Source: a bacterium
GTDB taxonomy: Bacteria > Actinomycetota > Acidimicrobiia > Acidimicrobiales > Bin134
Reading direction: 5' to 3'
Assembly: GCA_026708015.1 (NCBI GenBank)
Contig: JAPOVT010000048.1
Location: forward strand, 1-64,000
DNA: 64,000 bases
A program made the translations under genes and the position numbers. The notes under the pieces were generated by a model. That model did not search any database. It worked only from the letters and a program-made list of their open reading frames with translations, and was not told the origin of the DNA. Positions 46,661 to 54,590 of the stretch are shown here, piece after piece; position 1 is the stretch's first letter; the number at the start of each line of letters is the position of its first letter.

Positions 46661-47758
46661 GTGACTATGGCTAGAACCTACACTCCTGCCGAAGTCTTTC
46701 CGGCCGGTGAGTATCTCCGGGATGAATTAGACGAACGTGGATGGACCGCGACTGAGTTTGCGGAGATCATCGGTAGGCCCCTCCAGGCAGTTTCCGAGAT
46801 CCTGAACGGGAAGAAGGAAATCACCACTGAGACTGCGATTTCCTTCTCTGAGGCGCTTGGAACCACCCCTGAGCTTTGGCTCAACCTACAAACCGCATAT
46901 CGCCTTTTCGAGCAGCGCTCAGCCACGAGCCACGAAGAACTTACCCCTGTTGCGCGGCGAGCTCGACTGCGCCAGGTTATTCCGCTGGCTCAGGTACGGT
47001 CTCGGGGGTGGGTCCCTGAGACCGATGACCTTGATGCAATCGAGTCGGCCGTATGCGAACTGCTGAAAATCGCCAACCTTGATGAGCGTCCTCGGTTTGC
47101 CGCGGCGGCGAAGCGCTCCAATTCTGCCGATCCGATCACGATTGAACAGGCCGCTTGGCTTGGGTATGTGCGGAAAATCGCTGATACCCAGGATGTTGCA
47201 GAATTCGGAATCGACGAGTTAAGGCGACTTGCGACGCGGCTACCCCGGATTCTCAAGGACGGACCCAGTGAGCTGGTCAGGCTGCCAACACTCCTCGGGG
47301 AATGCGGCGTCTGTTTGGTATTCGCAGAGGGCCTTCGAGGAGGCAAGCTCGATGGTGCGGTTACGTTTCTTCCCGACGGCCGTCCCGTCATTGGCCTGAC
47401 TACGCGAAACAACCGATTCGACAGTCTTCTCTTTGCTTTACTGCACGAGTGTGCCCATTTGACGCTGGGGCACATCACTGCGCTTTCTGGCGCGATCCTC
47501 GATGACGATTTGATGGGCCCACAGAGTGATCCCGATGAGTTAGCGGCAAATGATCAGGCCACTGAGTGGCTGTTTCCTGGTGGATTCGAAGCCGCGTCGG
47601 TGTCTGTACCGGCAATCGTTCAAGCAGCATCGCGATACAACGTGCATCCGAGCGTGGTCATTGGGCATATCCAGCACAAAACTGAGAATTACAGCCTCCA
47701 TCGCAGTCGAATCCCTAAAGTCCGCCCTGAGCTTCAAGACGCAGGACTCCTCTCATGA
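46661..47758 (+). CDS. HigA antitoxin fused to ImmA/IrrE metallopeptidase
   Basis: A 365-residue fusion. Residues 10-80 are a HigA-type HTH with VFPAGEYLRDELDERGWTAT and RPLQAVSEILNGKKEIT. The C-terminal half is an ImmA/IrrE-like peptidase with HECAH at 262-266 (HExxH) and a downstream DELAANDQATEWLFP acidic segment. The toxin gene lies 11 nt upstream. Such HigA-ImmA fusions are a known variant, but the function of the peptidase is undescribed; it may cut its own HTH or a cellular repressor to free the toxin. Codon use is less GC-biased than in core genes. Confidence 0.88.
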   Translation: MTMARTYTPAEVFPAGEYLRDELDERGWTATEFAEIIGRPLQAVSEILNGKKEITTETAISFSEALGTTPELWLNLQTAYRLFEQRSATSHEELTPVARRARLRQVIPLAQVRSRGWVPETDDLDAIESAVCELLKIANLDERPRFAAAAKRSNSADPITIEQAAWLGYVRKIADTQDVAEFGIDELRRLATRLPRILKDGPSELVRLPTLLGECGVCLVFAEGLRGGKLDGAVTFLPDGRPVIGLTTRNNRFDSLLFALLHECAHLTLGHITALSGAILDDDLMGPQSDPDELAANDQATEWLFPGGFEAASVSVPAIVQAASRYNVHPSVVIGHIQHKTENYSLHRSRIPKVRPELQDAGLLS

Positions 47759-47793
47759 CGGCTGCGGCTGAGTGGGAGGCAGCAAGCCGTCAT
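47755..47793. terminator. hairpin after higA-ImmA gene
   Basis: A perfect 9-bp inverted repeat ATGACGGCT / AGCCGTCAT, with a 21-nt loop, starts at the stop codon (TGA 47756-47758) of the antitoxin gene. A CCTTTTCC stretch follows. It is a plausible intrinsic terminator, although the loop is large. Confidence 0.4.
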
Positions 47794-47881
47794 CCGACCT
47801 TTTCCTTCTACCTCACGGCTCCTGCCTGCAAGAAGAATCCTGCAGTTGCCTTTGCCGCAGTAGGACTGGCCGACGGGATCA

Positions 47882-48112
47882 CAGGAGCGAGCTGAGGCGC
47901 CGTCCGACCGGGTGAAGGTACGCCGCGGCGACCCAATCGATGAGCCTGAAGACATCGCCGGGCCGTGGTGGGCGGGCGTGGTGCCTGTCGCCACCCGATT
48001 TGAATCGCCCAGCACAGCTGCCGGCTTCACCGGCGATTCCGGCCCGCCGGCTCCTGTGGTCGCCCTCGCTGGTCTGACCCCCGACCAGCGACTCCTTTCC
48101 AATGGCGGCTGA
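47882..48112 (+). pseudogene. C-terminal remnant of a pyridoxamine 5'-phosphate oxidase-like gene
   Basis: An open stretch of about 76 codons reads RRGDPIDEPEDIAGPWWAGV followed by VPVATRF, which fits the C-terminal region of actinobacterial pyridoxamine 5'-phosphate oxidase-like (FMN-binding) proteins, where a KVR-G-PxDEPED-WAG-V-P pattern is common. The FMN-binding N-terminal domain is absent, and no start codon with a ribosome-binding site is apparent. The stretch lies between the antitoxin terminator and mec, in a 384-nt gap with no complete gene. Confidence 0.5.
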
Positions 48113-48142
48113 TCGGTGCGCAAGCCCAGGTAGGGTGAGCGG

Positions 48143-48559
48143 GTGCTGCGGTTGAGCAGTGAGGTTTATGCGCAGGTAATCGCCCATGCGCTGTCGGGAC
48201 TGCCCAACGAGGCGTGCGGGCTGCTGGCTGCCCCGGCGGGGAAAGAGCAGGTCACTCGGTTCTTCCCGGTGCGCAATGCGGCGGAGTCCAGCCAAATCTA
48301 CCGGCTCGACGATGCCGAGTACCTCCAGACTGAGCGCACCGCCGATGACGAGGGGCTGGCGTTGGTGGCGGTCATGCACTCCCACACCCACACCACCGCC
48401 TATCCGTCGCCCACCGATGTGCGAGACGCCACGGCATTCGACCCCTTCGGAGCGCTGCTCTATGTGATCGTGTCGTTGAAGGATCCCGAGCCTGCGCTGC
48501 GCTGTTACCGGATTGCCGACGGGGCCATTGCTGAAGAGCCCGTGGCAGTCGAGGGGTAA
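48143..48559 (+). CDS. mec: JAMM/MPN metallopeptidase, Mec-like
   Basis: A 138-residue JAMM-domain peptidase. NEACG near 22-26 supplies the Glu, and MHSHTHTTAYPSPTD near 78-92 is the H-x-H-x7-S-x2-D zinc motif. The mycobacterial homologue Mec releases cysteine from the CysO carrier. It starts at GTG and ends 10 nt before cysM, strong operon context. However, cysO, which normally sits between them, is missing here. Symbol assigned from context and motif. Confidence 0.82.
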   Translation: MLRLSSEVYAQVIAHALSGLPNEACGLLAAPAGKEQVTRFFPVRNAAESSQIYRLDDAEYLQTERTADDEGLALVAVMHSHTHTTAYPSPTDVRDATAFDPFGALLYVIVSLKDPEPALRCYRIADGAIAEEPVAVEG

Positions 48560-48569
48560 TCTGGGGTCT

Positions 48570-49520
48570 GTGACGGCACACAAATCGGTGATCGATCTGA
48601 TCGGGAACACCCCGATGGTCGATGTCACCGTGCTGTCGCCCAACCCGGCGGTGGCCATCCACGTCAAGCTCGAGGGAGTCAACCCCGCGGGATCGGTCAA
48701 GGACCGAGTGGCGCGCGAGATGATCCTCGAGGCCGAGGCCGACGGGACCTTGGAACCGGGCCGCACCATCATCGAGCCGTCGTCGGGCAATACCGGGATC
48801 GCCCTGGCCATGATCGCCCGGCTCAGGGGCTATCCCATCAAGATCGTCATGCCCGAGAACGTCTCGGCCGAGCGCCGCCAGCTTCTTGAGGTGTTCGGGG
48901 CCGAGATCATCTGGTCGCCGGGCGCTGGGGGGTCGAACGGGGCCGTCCGCATGGCCCAGAAGCTGGCCGACGACAACCCCGAGTGGGCGTTCCTCTACCA
49001 GTACGGCAACGAGGCCAACCCCCGGGCCCACTACAACACCACCGGCCCGGAGATCTACGCCGACTGCCCCGAGATCACCCACTTCGTGTCGGGACTGGGC
49101 ACCAGCGGCACCTTGATGGGAGTGGGCGCCTATCTCAAGGAGCGCAAGCCATCGGTGCAGGTGCTGGCGGTGGAGCCCCCCGCGGGGGAGATGGTCGACG
49201 GGCTCCGCAGCTTGGACGACGGGTTCATCCCCCCGGTCTATGAGAAATGGGGCGGCGATCAGCTCTTGGACGGCAAGCGCATCGTGCGGCCTCGGGAGTC
49301 GATCGAGTGGACTCGGCGCCTAGCCGAGGAGGCTGGCATTTTCGCCGGCCTCTCTACCGGCGCGGCGCTGGCCGGGGCCGCCCGAGTGGCCGAGCGGATT
49401 GACGAGGGGGCGGTGGTGGTGGTGTCGGCCGACGGCGGATGGAAGTACCTGTCCACCGGGGCGTGGACTGATCCGATCGACCAGGTGACTGCCCGAGCTG
49501 AGTCAACTATCTACTTCTGA
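48570..49520 (+). CDS. cysM: cysteine synthase family protein, CysM-like
   Basis: A 316-residue PLP fold-type II enzyme starting at GTG 48570. NPAGSVKDRVAREMI near 38 carries the PLP Lys, SSGNTGIALAM near 71 binds the substrate carboxylate, and GLGTSGTLMG near 175 is the phosphate loop. The C-terminal KYLSTGA is typical of the CysO-dependent CysM (O-phosphoserine sulfhydrylase) group. An Arg that binds phosphoserine in that group is not assigned by eye; alternatively this is an O-acetylserine sulfhydrylase. It follows mec by 10 nt. Confidence 0.88.
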   Translation: MTAHKSVIDLIGNTPMVDVTVLSPNPAVAIHVKLEGVNPAGSVKDRVAREMILEAEADGTLEPGRTIIEPSSGNTGIALAMIARLRGYPIKIVMPENVSAERRQLLEVFGAEIIWSPGAGGSNGAVRMAQKLADDNPEWAFLYQYGNEANPRAHYNTTGPEIYADCPEITHFVSGLGTSGTLMGVGAYLKERKPSVQVLAVEPPAGEMVDGLRSLDDGFIPPVYEKWGGDQLLDGKRIVRPRESIEWTRRLAEEAGIFAGLSTGAALAGAARVAERIDEGAVVVVSADGGWKYLSTGAWTDPIDQVTARAESTIYF

Positions 49521-49521
49521 A

Positions 49522-49559
49522 CCTAGTTTGAAAAAAATTTCTACCTAGGCAGGTTTTTT
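49522..49559. terminator. hairpin and T-run after cysM
   Basis: CCTAG / CTAGG with an 18-nt A/T-rich loop, then a run of six T's (49554-49559). The hairpin immediately follows the cysM stop codon and is a plausible, if weak, intrinsic terminator. Confidence 0.4.
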
Positions 49560-49624
49560 GGTGTTTGATGTGCTATAAGTCCCCCGTTCTGCTAAAGTGC
49601 TTGCACCCAAACCACACCACCACG

Positions 49625-49688
49625 CTGGAGCACGGCTCCAGCCGAGCGGCCTCGACTCATCCCGCCAGAGTCGAGGCCGCTCCTTTTG
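49625..49688 (+). terminator. strong 15-bp hairpin with T-run, preceded by a small hairpin
   Basis: A perfect 15-bp inverted repeat, GAGCGGCCTCGACTC at 49644-49658 and its complement at 49668-49682, has a 9-nt loop and is followed by CTTTTG. It is the strongest terminator-like hairpin in the window. A 6-bp hairpin CTGGAG / CTCCAG (49625-49641) precedes it. Together they could be the 3' end of a small transcript or a second terminator for cysM. Confidence 0.7.
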
Positions 49689-49766
49689 TGCGGTCTTGTG
49701 TCCTTGTTAGGGTGCCCCTAGCGATGCAACAGGGCTGGAGGTATAAGGTATGAGAGCAGGTCAAAC

Positions 49767-50498
49767 ATGAGGGGCGACGGTCGAGCCGCTGATGATCTGC
49801 GACCCATCAGCTTCGAGCGGGAATTCACCGAAATGGCCGACGGCTCGGTGCTGGTATCGTTCGGCCGCACCCGGGTGCTGTGTACCGCGTCGGTTGATCC
49901 CGACGTGCCCCGGTGGATGAGGGGCCGGGGCACGGGCTGGGTGACGGCCGAGTACTCGATGCTCCCGGGGTCGTCGCCCGAGCGGGTCAATCGGGAAGCG
50001 GCCCGAGGCCGCCAGTCGGGCCGCACCCAGGAGATCCAGCGCTTGATCGGCCGCTCGCTGCGGGCGGTGACTGATGCCGCCAAGCTCGGCGAGCGACAAG
50101 TCATCTGCGACTGCGACGTGCTGCAAGCCGACGGCGGTACCCGCACCGCCGCCATCAGCGGCGCTTATGTCGCGCTTCACGACGCTTTCAGCCGCTTGTT
50201 GGCCGCTGGAAAGATCGAGCATCACCCCATGATCGAGGCGTGTGCTGCGGTGTCCGTCGGGATCGTCGACGGAACGCCGGCGCTCGATCTGCCCTATGAC
50301 GAAGATGTGGCCGCCGAGGTGGACATGAACGTGGTCATGACCGAATCAGGTCGCTTCGTGGAGGTGCAGGGCACCGCCGAGGGAATGGCATTCGGCAGAG
50401 ACCAGCTGGACGAGCTATTAGACCTGGCCACGCTGGGAATCGAGCAGATCATCAAGCGGCAAAACCAGCTGCTGGCCGACCTGCCTCCGTCCCGTTGA
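49767..50498 (+). CDS. rph: ribonuclease PH
   Basis: A 243-residue phosphorolytic 3'-5' exoribonuclease trimming tRNA 3' ends. [20 protein letters not shown] is the family N-terminus. [25 protein letters not shown] region near 60 and [19 protein letters not shown] near 85 are conserved phosphate-binding segments. [19 protein letters not shown] near 175 is the catalytic acidic region. Its stop overlaps the rdgB start by 4 nt. Confidence 0.97.
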   Translation: MRGDGRAADDLRPISFEREFTEMADGSVLVSFGRTRVLCTASVDPDVPRWMRGRGTGWVTAEYSMLPGSSPERVNREAARGRQSGRTQEIQRLIGRSLRAVTDAAKLGERQVICDCDVLQADGGTRTAAISGAYVALHDAFSRLLAAGKIEHHPMIEACAAVSVGIVDGTPALDLPYDEDVAAEVDMNVVMTESGRFVEVQGTAEGMAFGRDQLDELLDLATLGIEQIIKRQNQLLADLPPSR

Positions 50499-51106
50499 AT
50501 TCTGGTCCGTTGAACTCCGCCTCGGATGAGCGACGGCAGTTTGTGGCGGCAACCGCCAACCCCCACAAGTTGGTTGAGATTGCGGCCATCCTGGGATCGG
50601 CGGTGGAGCTGCTGCCCCGGCCCGCCGGCCTGGGTGAAGTGGTCGAAGACGGCGACATGCTGGAGGCCAATGCCCGGCTGAAGGCGGTCGCGGTCTGCGG
50701 TCATACCGGTCAGGCCGCAGTGGCCGATGACACCGGATTGGAGGTAGTCGCGCTGGGCGGAGCGCCGGGCGTGAAGTCGGCCCGCTACGCCGGTGAGCAC
50801 GCTGATGACGCCGATAACCGAGCCCGGCTGCTAGACGAACTCGAGGGGGCAGCCGACCGGTCGGCTCGCTTTCGCACGGTGGCGATAGTGGCATTTCCCG
50901 ACGGGGGCGAGATGCTGGCCGAGGGCATGACCACCGGGACCATCGCTGTCGAGCCGCGAGGAGACGGGGGCTTCGGCTACGACCCGGTGTTCGTTCCCGA
51001 CGGGGGAGACGGGCGCACATTTGCCGAGATGTCACCCTACGAGAAGAACGCCGTCTCCCACCGGGGCCGGGCATTTCGGGCCTTGGCCACCCAGTTGGGC
51101 TTGTAG
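50495..51106 (+). CDS. rdgB: XTP/dITP diphosphatase (RdgB/HAM1)
   Basis: An approximately 200-residue non-canonical purine NTP pyrophosphatase. [17 protein letters not shown] near 17-33 is the substrate-binding S/T-x-N-x2-K motif, and [18 protein letters not shown] near 75-92 is the acidic loop. [14 protein letters not shown] near 155 and [10 protein letters not shown] near 186 close the fold. Start is a TTG at 50495 overlapping rph by 4 nt; a second TTG at 50510 is equally possible because the local sequence is a near repeat. Confidence 0.94.
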   Translation: MNSGPLNSASDERRQFVAATANPHKLVEIAAILGSAVELLPRPAGLGEVVEDGDMLEANARLKAVAVCGHTGQAAVADDTGLEVVALGGAPGVKSARYAGEHADDADNRARLLDELEGAADRSARFRTVAIVAFPDGGEMLAEGMTTGTIAVEPRGDGGFGYDPVFVPDGGDGRTFAEMSPYEKNAVSHRGRAFRALATQLGL

Positions 51107-51120
51107 CCTGTAAGCGCCTC

Positions 51121-51205
51121 GCGCCAGTGGCGGAACTTGGCAGACGCGCAGGGTTTAGGTCCCTGTGGGCGCAAGCCCGTGTGGGTTCAAATCCCACCTG
51201 GCGCA
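51121..51205 (+). tRNA. tRNA-Leu (anticodon TAG)
   Basis: An 85-nt class II tRNA. Acceptor arms GCGCCAG and CTGGCGC pair, followed by discriminator A. The anticodon stem-loop is CAGGG-TTTAGGT-CCCTG with TAG at positions 34-36, reading CUA and related codons. A long variable arm (GGGCGCAAGCCC) and GTTCAAATC T-loop are present. CCA is not encoded. A T-run (CTTTTTTT) follows directly. The accessory block begins just downstream. Confidence 0.95.
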
Positions 51206-51262
51206 CTTTTTTTGAGGCATGTCAGATAGGGTGGAAATAGGCACCACACAGGAGGGTCAGGG

Positions 51263-51466
51263 ATGTCAATGGCATTTCGCCTAATGCGGAATGTTTCAGT
51301 GCGCAAGCTCCGTAGGAAAGCAAACTCTGACGAATTGACGCTTGCTGACATTGAAGCAGACACCGGAAAGGGACCAGCCGCCGACCTCTCCGATTGCACC
51401 TTCCACGCCAGCACAGAGGACTTCCTTGCGGCGCTGAAAGCGCGGCGAAACGGGTCTACGTCCTAA
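51263..51466 (+). CDS. small hypothetical protein
   Basis: A 67-residue basic protein with no membrane segment, beginning MSMAFRLMRNVSVRKLRRKA. A GGAGG site at 51251-51255 spaced 7 nt from the ATG supports expression. The C-terminal half is acidic then basic (LTLADIEADTGKGPAADL). No family recognised. It sits between tRNA-Leu and a stretch of 250 nt with no gene, at the edge of the accessory block. Confidence 0.5.
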   Translation: MSMAFRLMRNVSVRKLRRKANSDELTLADIEADTGKGPAADLSDCTFHASTEDFLAALKARRNGSTS

Positions 51467-51717
51467 AGCACTCCCCCTACCTCTCGGAATGCCCACACAT
51501 GCGGAAAAACCCGTATTCCTACGTGCCTACAACCGCCTGTCGCTAGAACAGCAAACCCAGTCAAAATGGGTCTTCGCGTTGAAGTTGGGGCTGGGATGCT
51601 GTGAAGGTCCACGTTTGAGTCGGGCGCCTCGCTGATTCCTTTGACTGACAGATAGTCCAAGAGGCGGGTTCCCTGGTGTTGAAGTTGGCGCGGCGGCGTG
51701 GTTCGGCGCGGCCGGTT
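51467..51717. other. 251-nt gap with no gene seen
   Basis: No coding frame with convincing protein character was found on either strand. An 11-nt sequence GTTGAAGTTGG occurs twice (near 51578 and near 51677). No tRNA-like 3' end was found here. Confidence 0.6.
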
Positions 51718-52866
51718 TCAATTTCGTGGGATAGTGACTACTACTGTGCCAAGCATCTTGTCCCAAGGGGTCTGGCCTCGTCGGTCGCCCTGTAGGACGA
51801 CCCACCCAATCAACATCCAAAGAAATGCCAAGCCTACTAGTACCGGAGCAAGGTAGAACAAGGGTGCTGTAATGAAGAAGGTCAACCACAATCCATATTT
51901 CAGGATGATCTCTCGAAAGAACATTCGACAGCCGCCAGCCGCTGACAGATCATCAATTCTGATGACTCGCATCCTGAAAATCTGCTTCGCCGGAGTTTTT
52001 CCCTGGCTGTAGACGGCTAGCGACCAGATCAGCCACCCGATAATCAGCGTCACAAAGATAAGCACATATTCAACAACGAACGCAGCCAGCCGTCTTTTGC
52101 TTGAAGGCAGTTCAAGGACTCTGTTAGTACTGGTTTTTTCAGTCCGGCCTGCGGGTTGCCTCGAAAGCGTATCCAAATCGAGATTGGATGTTGGGTCTGC
52201 GGACGTGACTCCGTCGTTGGCAACGTGGGGAGTCCATCTGCCGCCTTCCCGCCAGCGGTATTGATTGCGACCAGTCGGGTCGGATTGCCACGATCCCCTT
52301 CCTACACCAGCCTCACGGCCGGTTGACTCTGCTTTGCCCCCAACATTCTCGATTTCCCTTTGTCCAAGATCGACACTGTCAGCCATGTACCCAGCTAAAC
52401 GCTCAGCACAATCCCAACCCTTCTCGTGAAGCCCCCTGACCTCCCCCCAAGTGCGGATCAGGTCGTCGCCGGTGGCTTCAACCATGATCTCGACATTTGC
52501 TTCCAACCCGTTCTTAGTCAGGTTTGCCGACCCGACCAGAGCAGCCACCGGGACTCCTTCGGATTCCACCACCCACGCCTTCATGTGAGCCATCGAAGGC
52601 CCCTCTTTAGCCCTTTTGGTCCGATACCAATTGCGGACCTTCACATCCGTTCTAGAAAGAAAGTCAACCGCTCGTCCCGCGTCATCATGGGAGATGTTCG
52701 ACCAGTACCTAGAGCGAGTATCACCAATCAGCAAAGACACAGGGCGGCCAACGGTCTGGAGGTCCAGCCACGCGAGCCCTGCTGGACTGGCATAGCCCAC
52801 GACAACAAGCAGCCTTCCCTTGGGATAGTCGCTTAGGAATCGCTCAATCCGCTCAGAAACCCTCAC
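51718..52866 (-). CDS. PLD-like nuclease domain + DUF2510 + RDD membrane domain
   Basis: A 382-residue fusion protein from GTG 52866. Residues about 1-140 are a single PLD/HKD-like phosphodiesterase domain: H94-x-K96 in MAHMKAWVVESEG, GSANLTKNG near 112 and ANVEIMVEA near 123. Residues about 192-218 are DUF2510-like (SWQSDPTGRNQYRWREGGRW). Residues 256-382 are an RDD membrane domain (KRRLAAFVVEYVLIF, GKTPAKQIFRMRVIR, QTPWDKMLGTVVV) with about four helices. The acidic residue of HKD appears as Glu102, a possible deviation. It is translationally coupled to the upstream channel gene by a GTGA overlap. The likely role is a membrane-tethered nuclease or lipase effector; the substrate is unknown. 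Confidence 0.8.
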   Translation of the reverse strand: MRVSERIERFLSDYPKGRLLVVVGYASPAGLAWLDLQTVGRPVSLLIGDTRSRYWSNISHDDAGRAVDFLSRTDVKVRNWYRTKRAKEGPSMAHMKAWVVESEGVPVAALVGSANLTKNGLEANVEIMVEATGDDLIRTWGEVRGLHEKGWDCAERLAGYMADSVDLGQREIENVGGKAESTGREAGVGRGSWQSDPTGRNQYRWREGGRWTPHVANDGVTSADPTSNLDLDTLSRQPAGRTEKTSTNRVLELPSSKRRLAAFVVEYVLIFVTLIIGWLIWSLAVYSQGKTPAKQIFRMRVIRIDDLSAAGGCRMFFREIILKYGLWLTFFITAPLFYLAPVLVGLAFLWMLIGWVVLQGDRRGQTPWDKMLGTVVVTIPRN

Positions 52867-53720
52867 TCTATGCTGGCCCTCCCGTCGTGCGATTCTCCTT
52901 CCACAAGCTCGCCGCTTTGAGGTTCCCTCTGCTGTAGTGATCGTTCGCTTCTGTCGTTCCTCTCGACTTGGGCGGTCAGCCGTTCTACGGCCGCCGTCAG
53001 TTCTTGGACCTGTCGCCCTAAGTCGGCCTGATTGGCCTGTTCCTTGCTTCTGGTGAACCAAGCAGCGAGGTTAGCGGTGATTACTCCGAAGACGGTTATC
53101 CCCGCGAGCATGAGGATGATCGCTACAGCCTTCCCACCACCTGTCTGCGGTGAGATGTCTCCATAACCGACGGTCGTCATCGTCACGATTGCCCACCAGA
53201 TCGTGTCACCCCAGGAGTCGATTTCGGCGCCACCGCGATCCTCGAAGAACCAGACCCCGACTGCCGAGGCAGCGATCAGCCCAACAGCAGCGGCCAAAAC
53301 GTAGCGGCCCGACGTTCCAGCCCAAATCCGCTTTACGGTGTGAAAGCCACGTTCAACGAATGCAGCCACTCTGAGAACCTTCAGCACCTTCAACACCCGC
53401 ACCGACCTCAGAGCACGCAATGGCATCAGCACTGGGATCAGCGTTAGGGCGACGATGGCGAAGTCGTACCACTTGGTCACCGCGTACCGCCTGCGACCAG
53501 GACCGTGAACCACCAACCTCACACCAAGCTCGACAGCGAACACTCCTGAGATCGCCCAGTTCAACACAGCGACAGCTGATGGGTAGAACGACTCGAACAC
53601 CAGAAGCGGAATGCTCCCCAGAGCCAAGACCAGCATCGGCCAGTCCACAGCAGATTCCCACCGGGCAACAGCGTCAGGGCGTTGGGGAGATCTCATGTCG
53701 GCGGGCGATCTTATCGCCAA
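52863..53720 (-). CDS. voltage-gated-type potassium channel
   Basis: A 285-residue six-transmembrane channel. Hydrophobic segments near 28-42, 52-70, 84-101, 140-158 and 195-222, an S4-like helix with regularly spaced Arg/Lys (RALRSVRVLKVLKVLR, 102-117), pore helix and TVGYGD filter (183-188). A coiled-coil C-tail (about 232-255) could form tetramers or bind partners. ATG 53720 is taken; an ATG at 53696 is possible. Its stop overlaps the start of the PLD-RDD gene (GTGA), so the two are one transcription and translation unit. Confidence 0.88.
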   Translation of the reverse strand: MAIRSPADMRSPQRPDAVARWESAVDWPMLVLALGSIPLLVFESFYPSAVAVLNWAISGVFAVELGVRLVVHGPGRRRYAVTKWYDFAIVALTLIPVLMPLRALRSVRVLKVLKVLRVAAFVERGFHTVKRIWAGTSGRYVLAAAVGLIAASAVGVWFFEDRGGAEIDSWGDTIWWAIVTMTTVGYGDISPQTGGGKAVAIILMLAGITVFGVITANLAAWFTRSKEQANQADLGRQVQELTAAVERLTAQVERNDRSERSLQQREPQSGELVEGESHDGRASIE

Positions 53721-53794
53721 CGCCCCCCATTCCCTTCAGAGGATGGTCTGGACAGGCCCGATGGTACGCTCATTCGGGTTTTCAAGGGGGCGCG

Positions 53795-54367
53795 ATGGAC
53801 GCCAACACGATTGTTTGGATAGTTGTGGCCACCGTTGCTGCTCTGATCGGCGTGGGCGCTTGGAGGGAGTTCAACAGAGAGCGGGCCTTGCATTGCGAAA
53901 GATGCGGTCACGCCGGCCCGTTCCCAGAACGTGAGATGATGAACCTGCGAGACGGCCGGCCCTCTGCCCAGATTGCGGAATCCAACTCACACGCCGGAGA
54001 ACAAACAGGTACTCCTAGCTGCGAGCAGCTTTCGTCCAAACGTTCGGCCTCACCCTGGGGGCGACCAGTAGTACGATTCGCCGTATTCATCGTCCCAGTC
54101 TCGGTCGTGGGGGATGCTGAACGAGTCTCTCCATCCGGCGTTGCACACCCTAAGCGACTGGTGGATTACATACGTCTGACTTCCTCCCCGGTCGCTGCAC
54201 TCATCGGCGTAGGAGTGCAACACAGCCGGCTCGCTCTGGTCCTGCTTGATCTCCTGCACAGCCGCCGTGTTCGCTTCAACAGCCTCGCGCACTTCATTCA
54301 GCGCCTCACGCTGCGATGCAGAGCTCACGAGACTGACAACGATCAGGGCGATCACCGCAAGCAGTAG
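53795..54367 (+). CDS. possible small membrane protein, uncertain
   Basis: From ATG 53795 the first 50 codons look coding: a hydrophobic helix (TIVWIVVATVAALIGVGAW) followed by HCERCGHAGPFPEREMMN, a CxxC knuckle. Beyond about codon 85 the frame overlaps the opposite-strand gene at 54050-54457 and is basic and low-complexity, so only the N-terminal part may be real. It may be a truncated gene. Divergent from the channel gene. Confidence 0.35.
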   Translation: MDANTIVWIVVATVAALIGVGAWREFNRERALHCERCGHAGPFPEREMMNLRDGRPSAQIAESNSHAGEQTGTPSCEQLSSKRSASPWGRPVVRFAVFIVPVSVVGDAERVSPSGVAHPKRLVDYIRLTSSPVAALIGVGVQHSRLALVLLDLLHSRRVRFNSLAHFIQRLTLRCRAHETDNDQGDHRKQ

Positions 54368-54445
54368 AAGACCCGCCAGCCACGTCAATGCCTGCAATTT
54401 CGGGTTCGTGTTCCCTGTCGTCGCCATCTCCGGTGGTGTGTCCAT
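54050..54445 (-). CDS. hypothetical single-pass membrane protein
   Basis: A protein of about 131 residues from ATG 54445 (an in-frame GTG lies 12 nt upstream). It has one transmembrane helix (LTWLAGLLLLAVIALIVVSL, about 19-38), a coiled-coil stretch (REALNEVREAVEANTAAVQE, about 45-64), and a Tyr/Trp/Asp-rich C-terminal end. Two Cys (ADECSDRG, LRVCNAG) may be disulfide-bonded outside the membrane. No family recognised. Confidence 0.6.
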   Translation of the reverse strand: MDTPPEMATTGNTNPKLQALTWLAGLLLLAVIALIVVSLVSSASQREALNEVREAVEANTAAVQEIKQDQSEPAVLHSYADECSDRGGSQTYVIHQSLRVCNAGWRDSFSIPHDRDWDDEYGESYYWSPPG

Positions 54446-54590
54446 CGTCGCCCTCACTAGATCCTGGCATTTGAAGCCCTCGGACCAGGGACAGCCCCAA
54501 AATCTATTTGGGAATCAGACAGACTCTATTGCGTCCACTCCATATGACAGGCTGCTGACCAGATTGCTGTGCCAGTCACGCCCACCCCGT

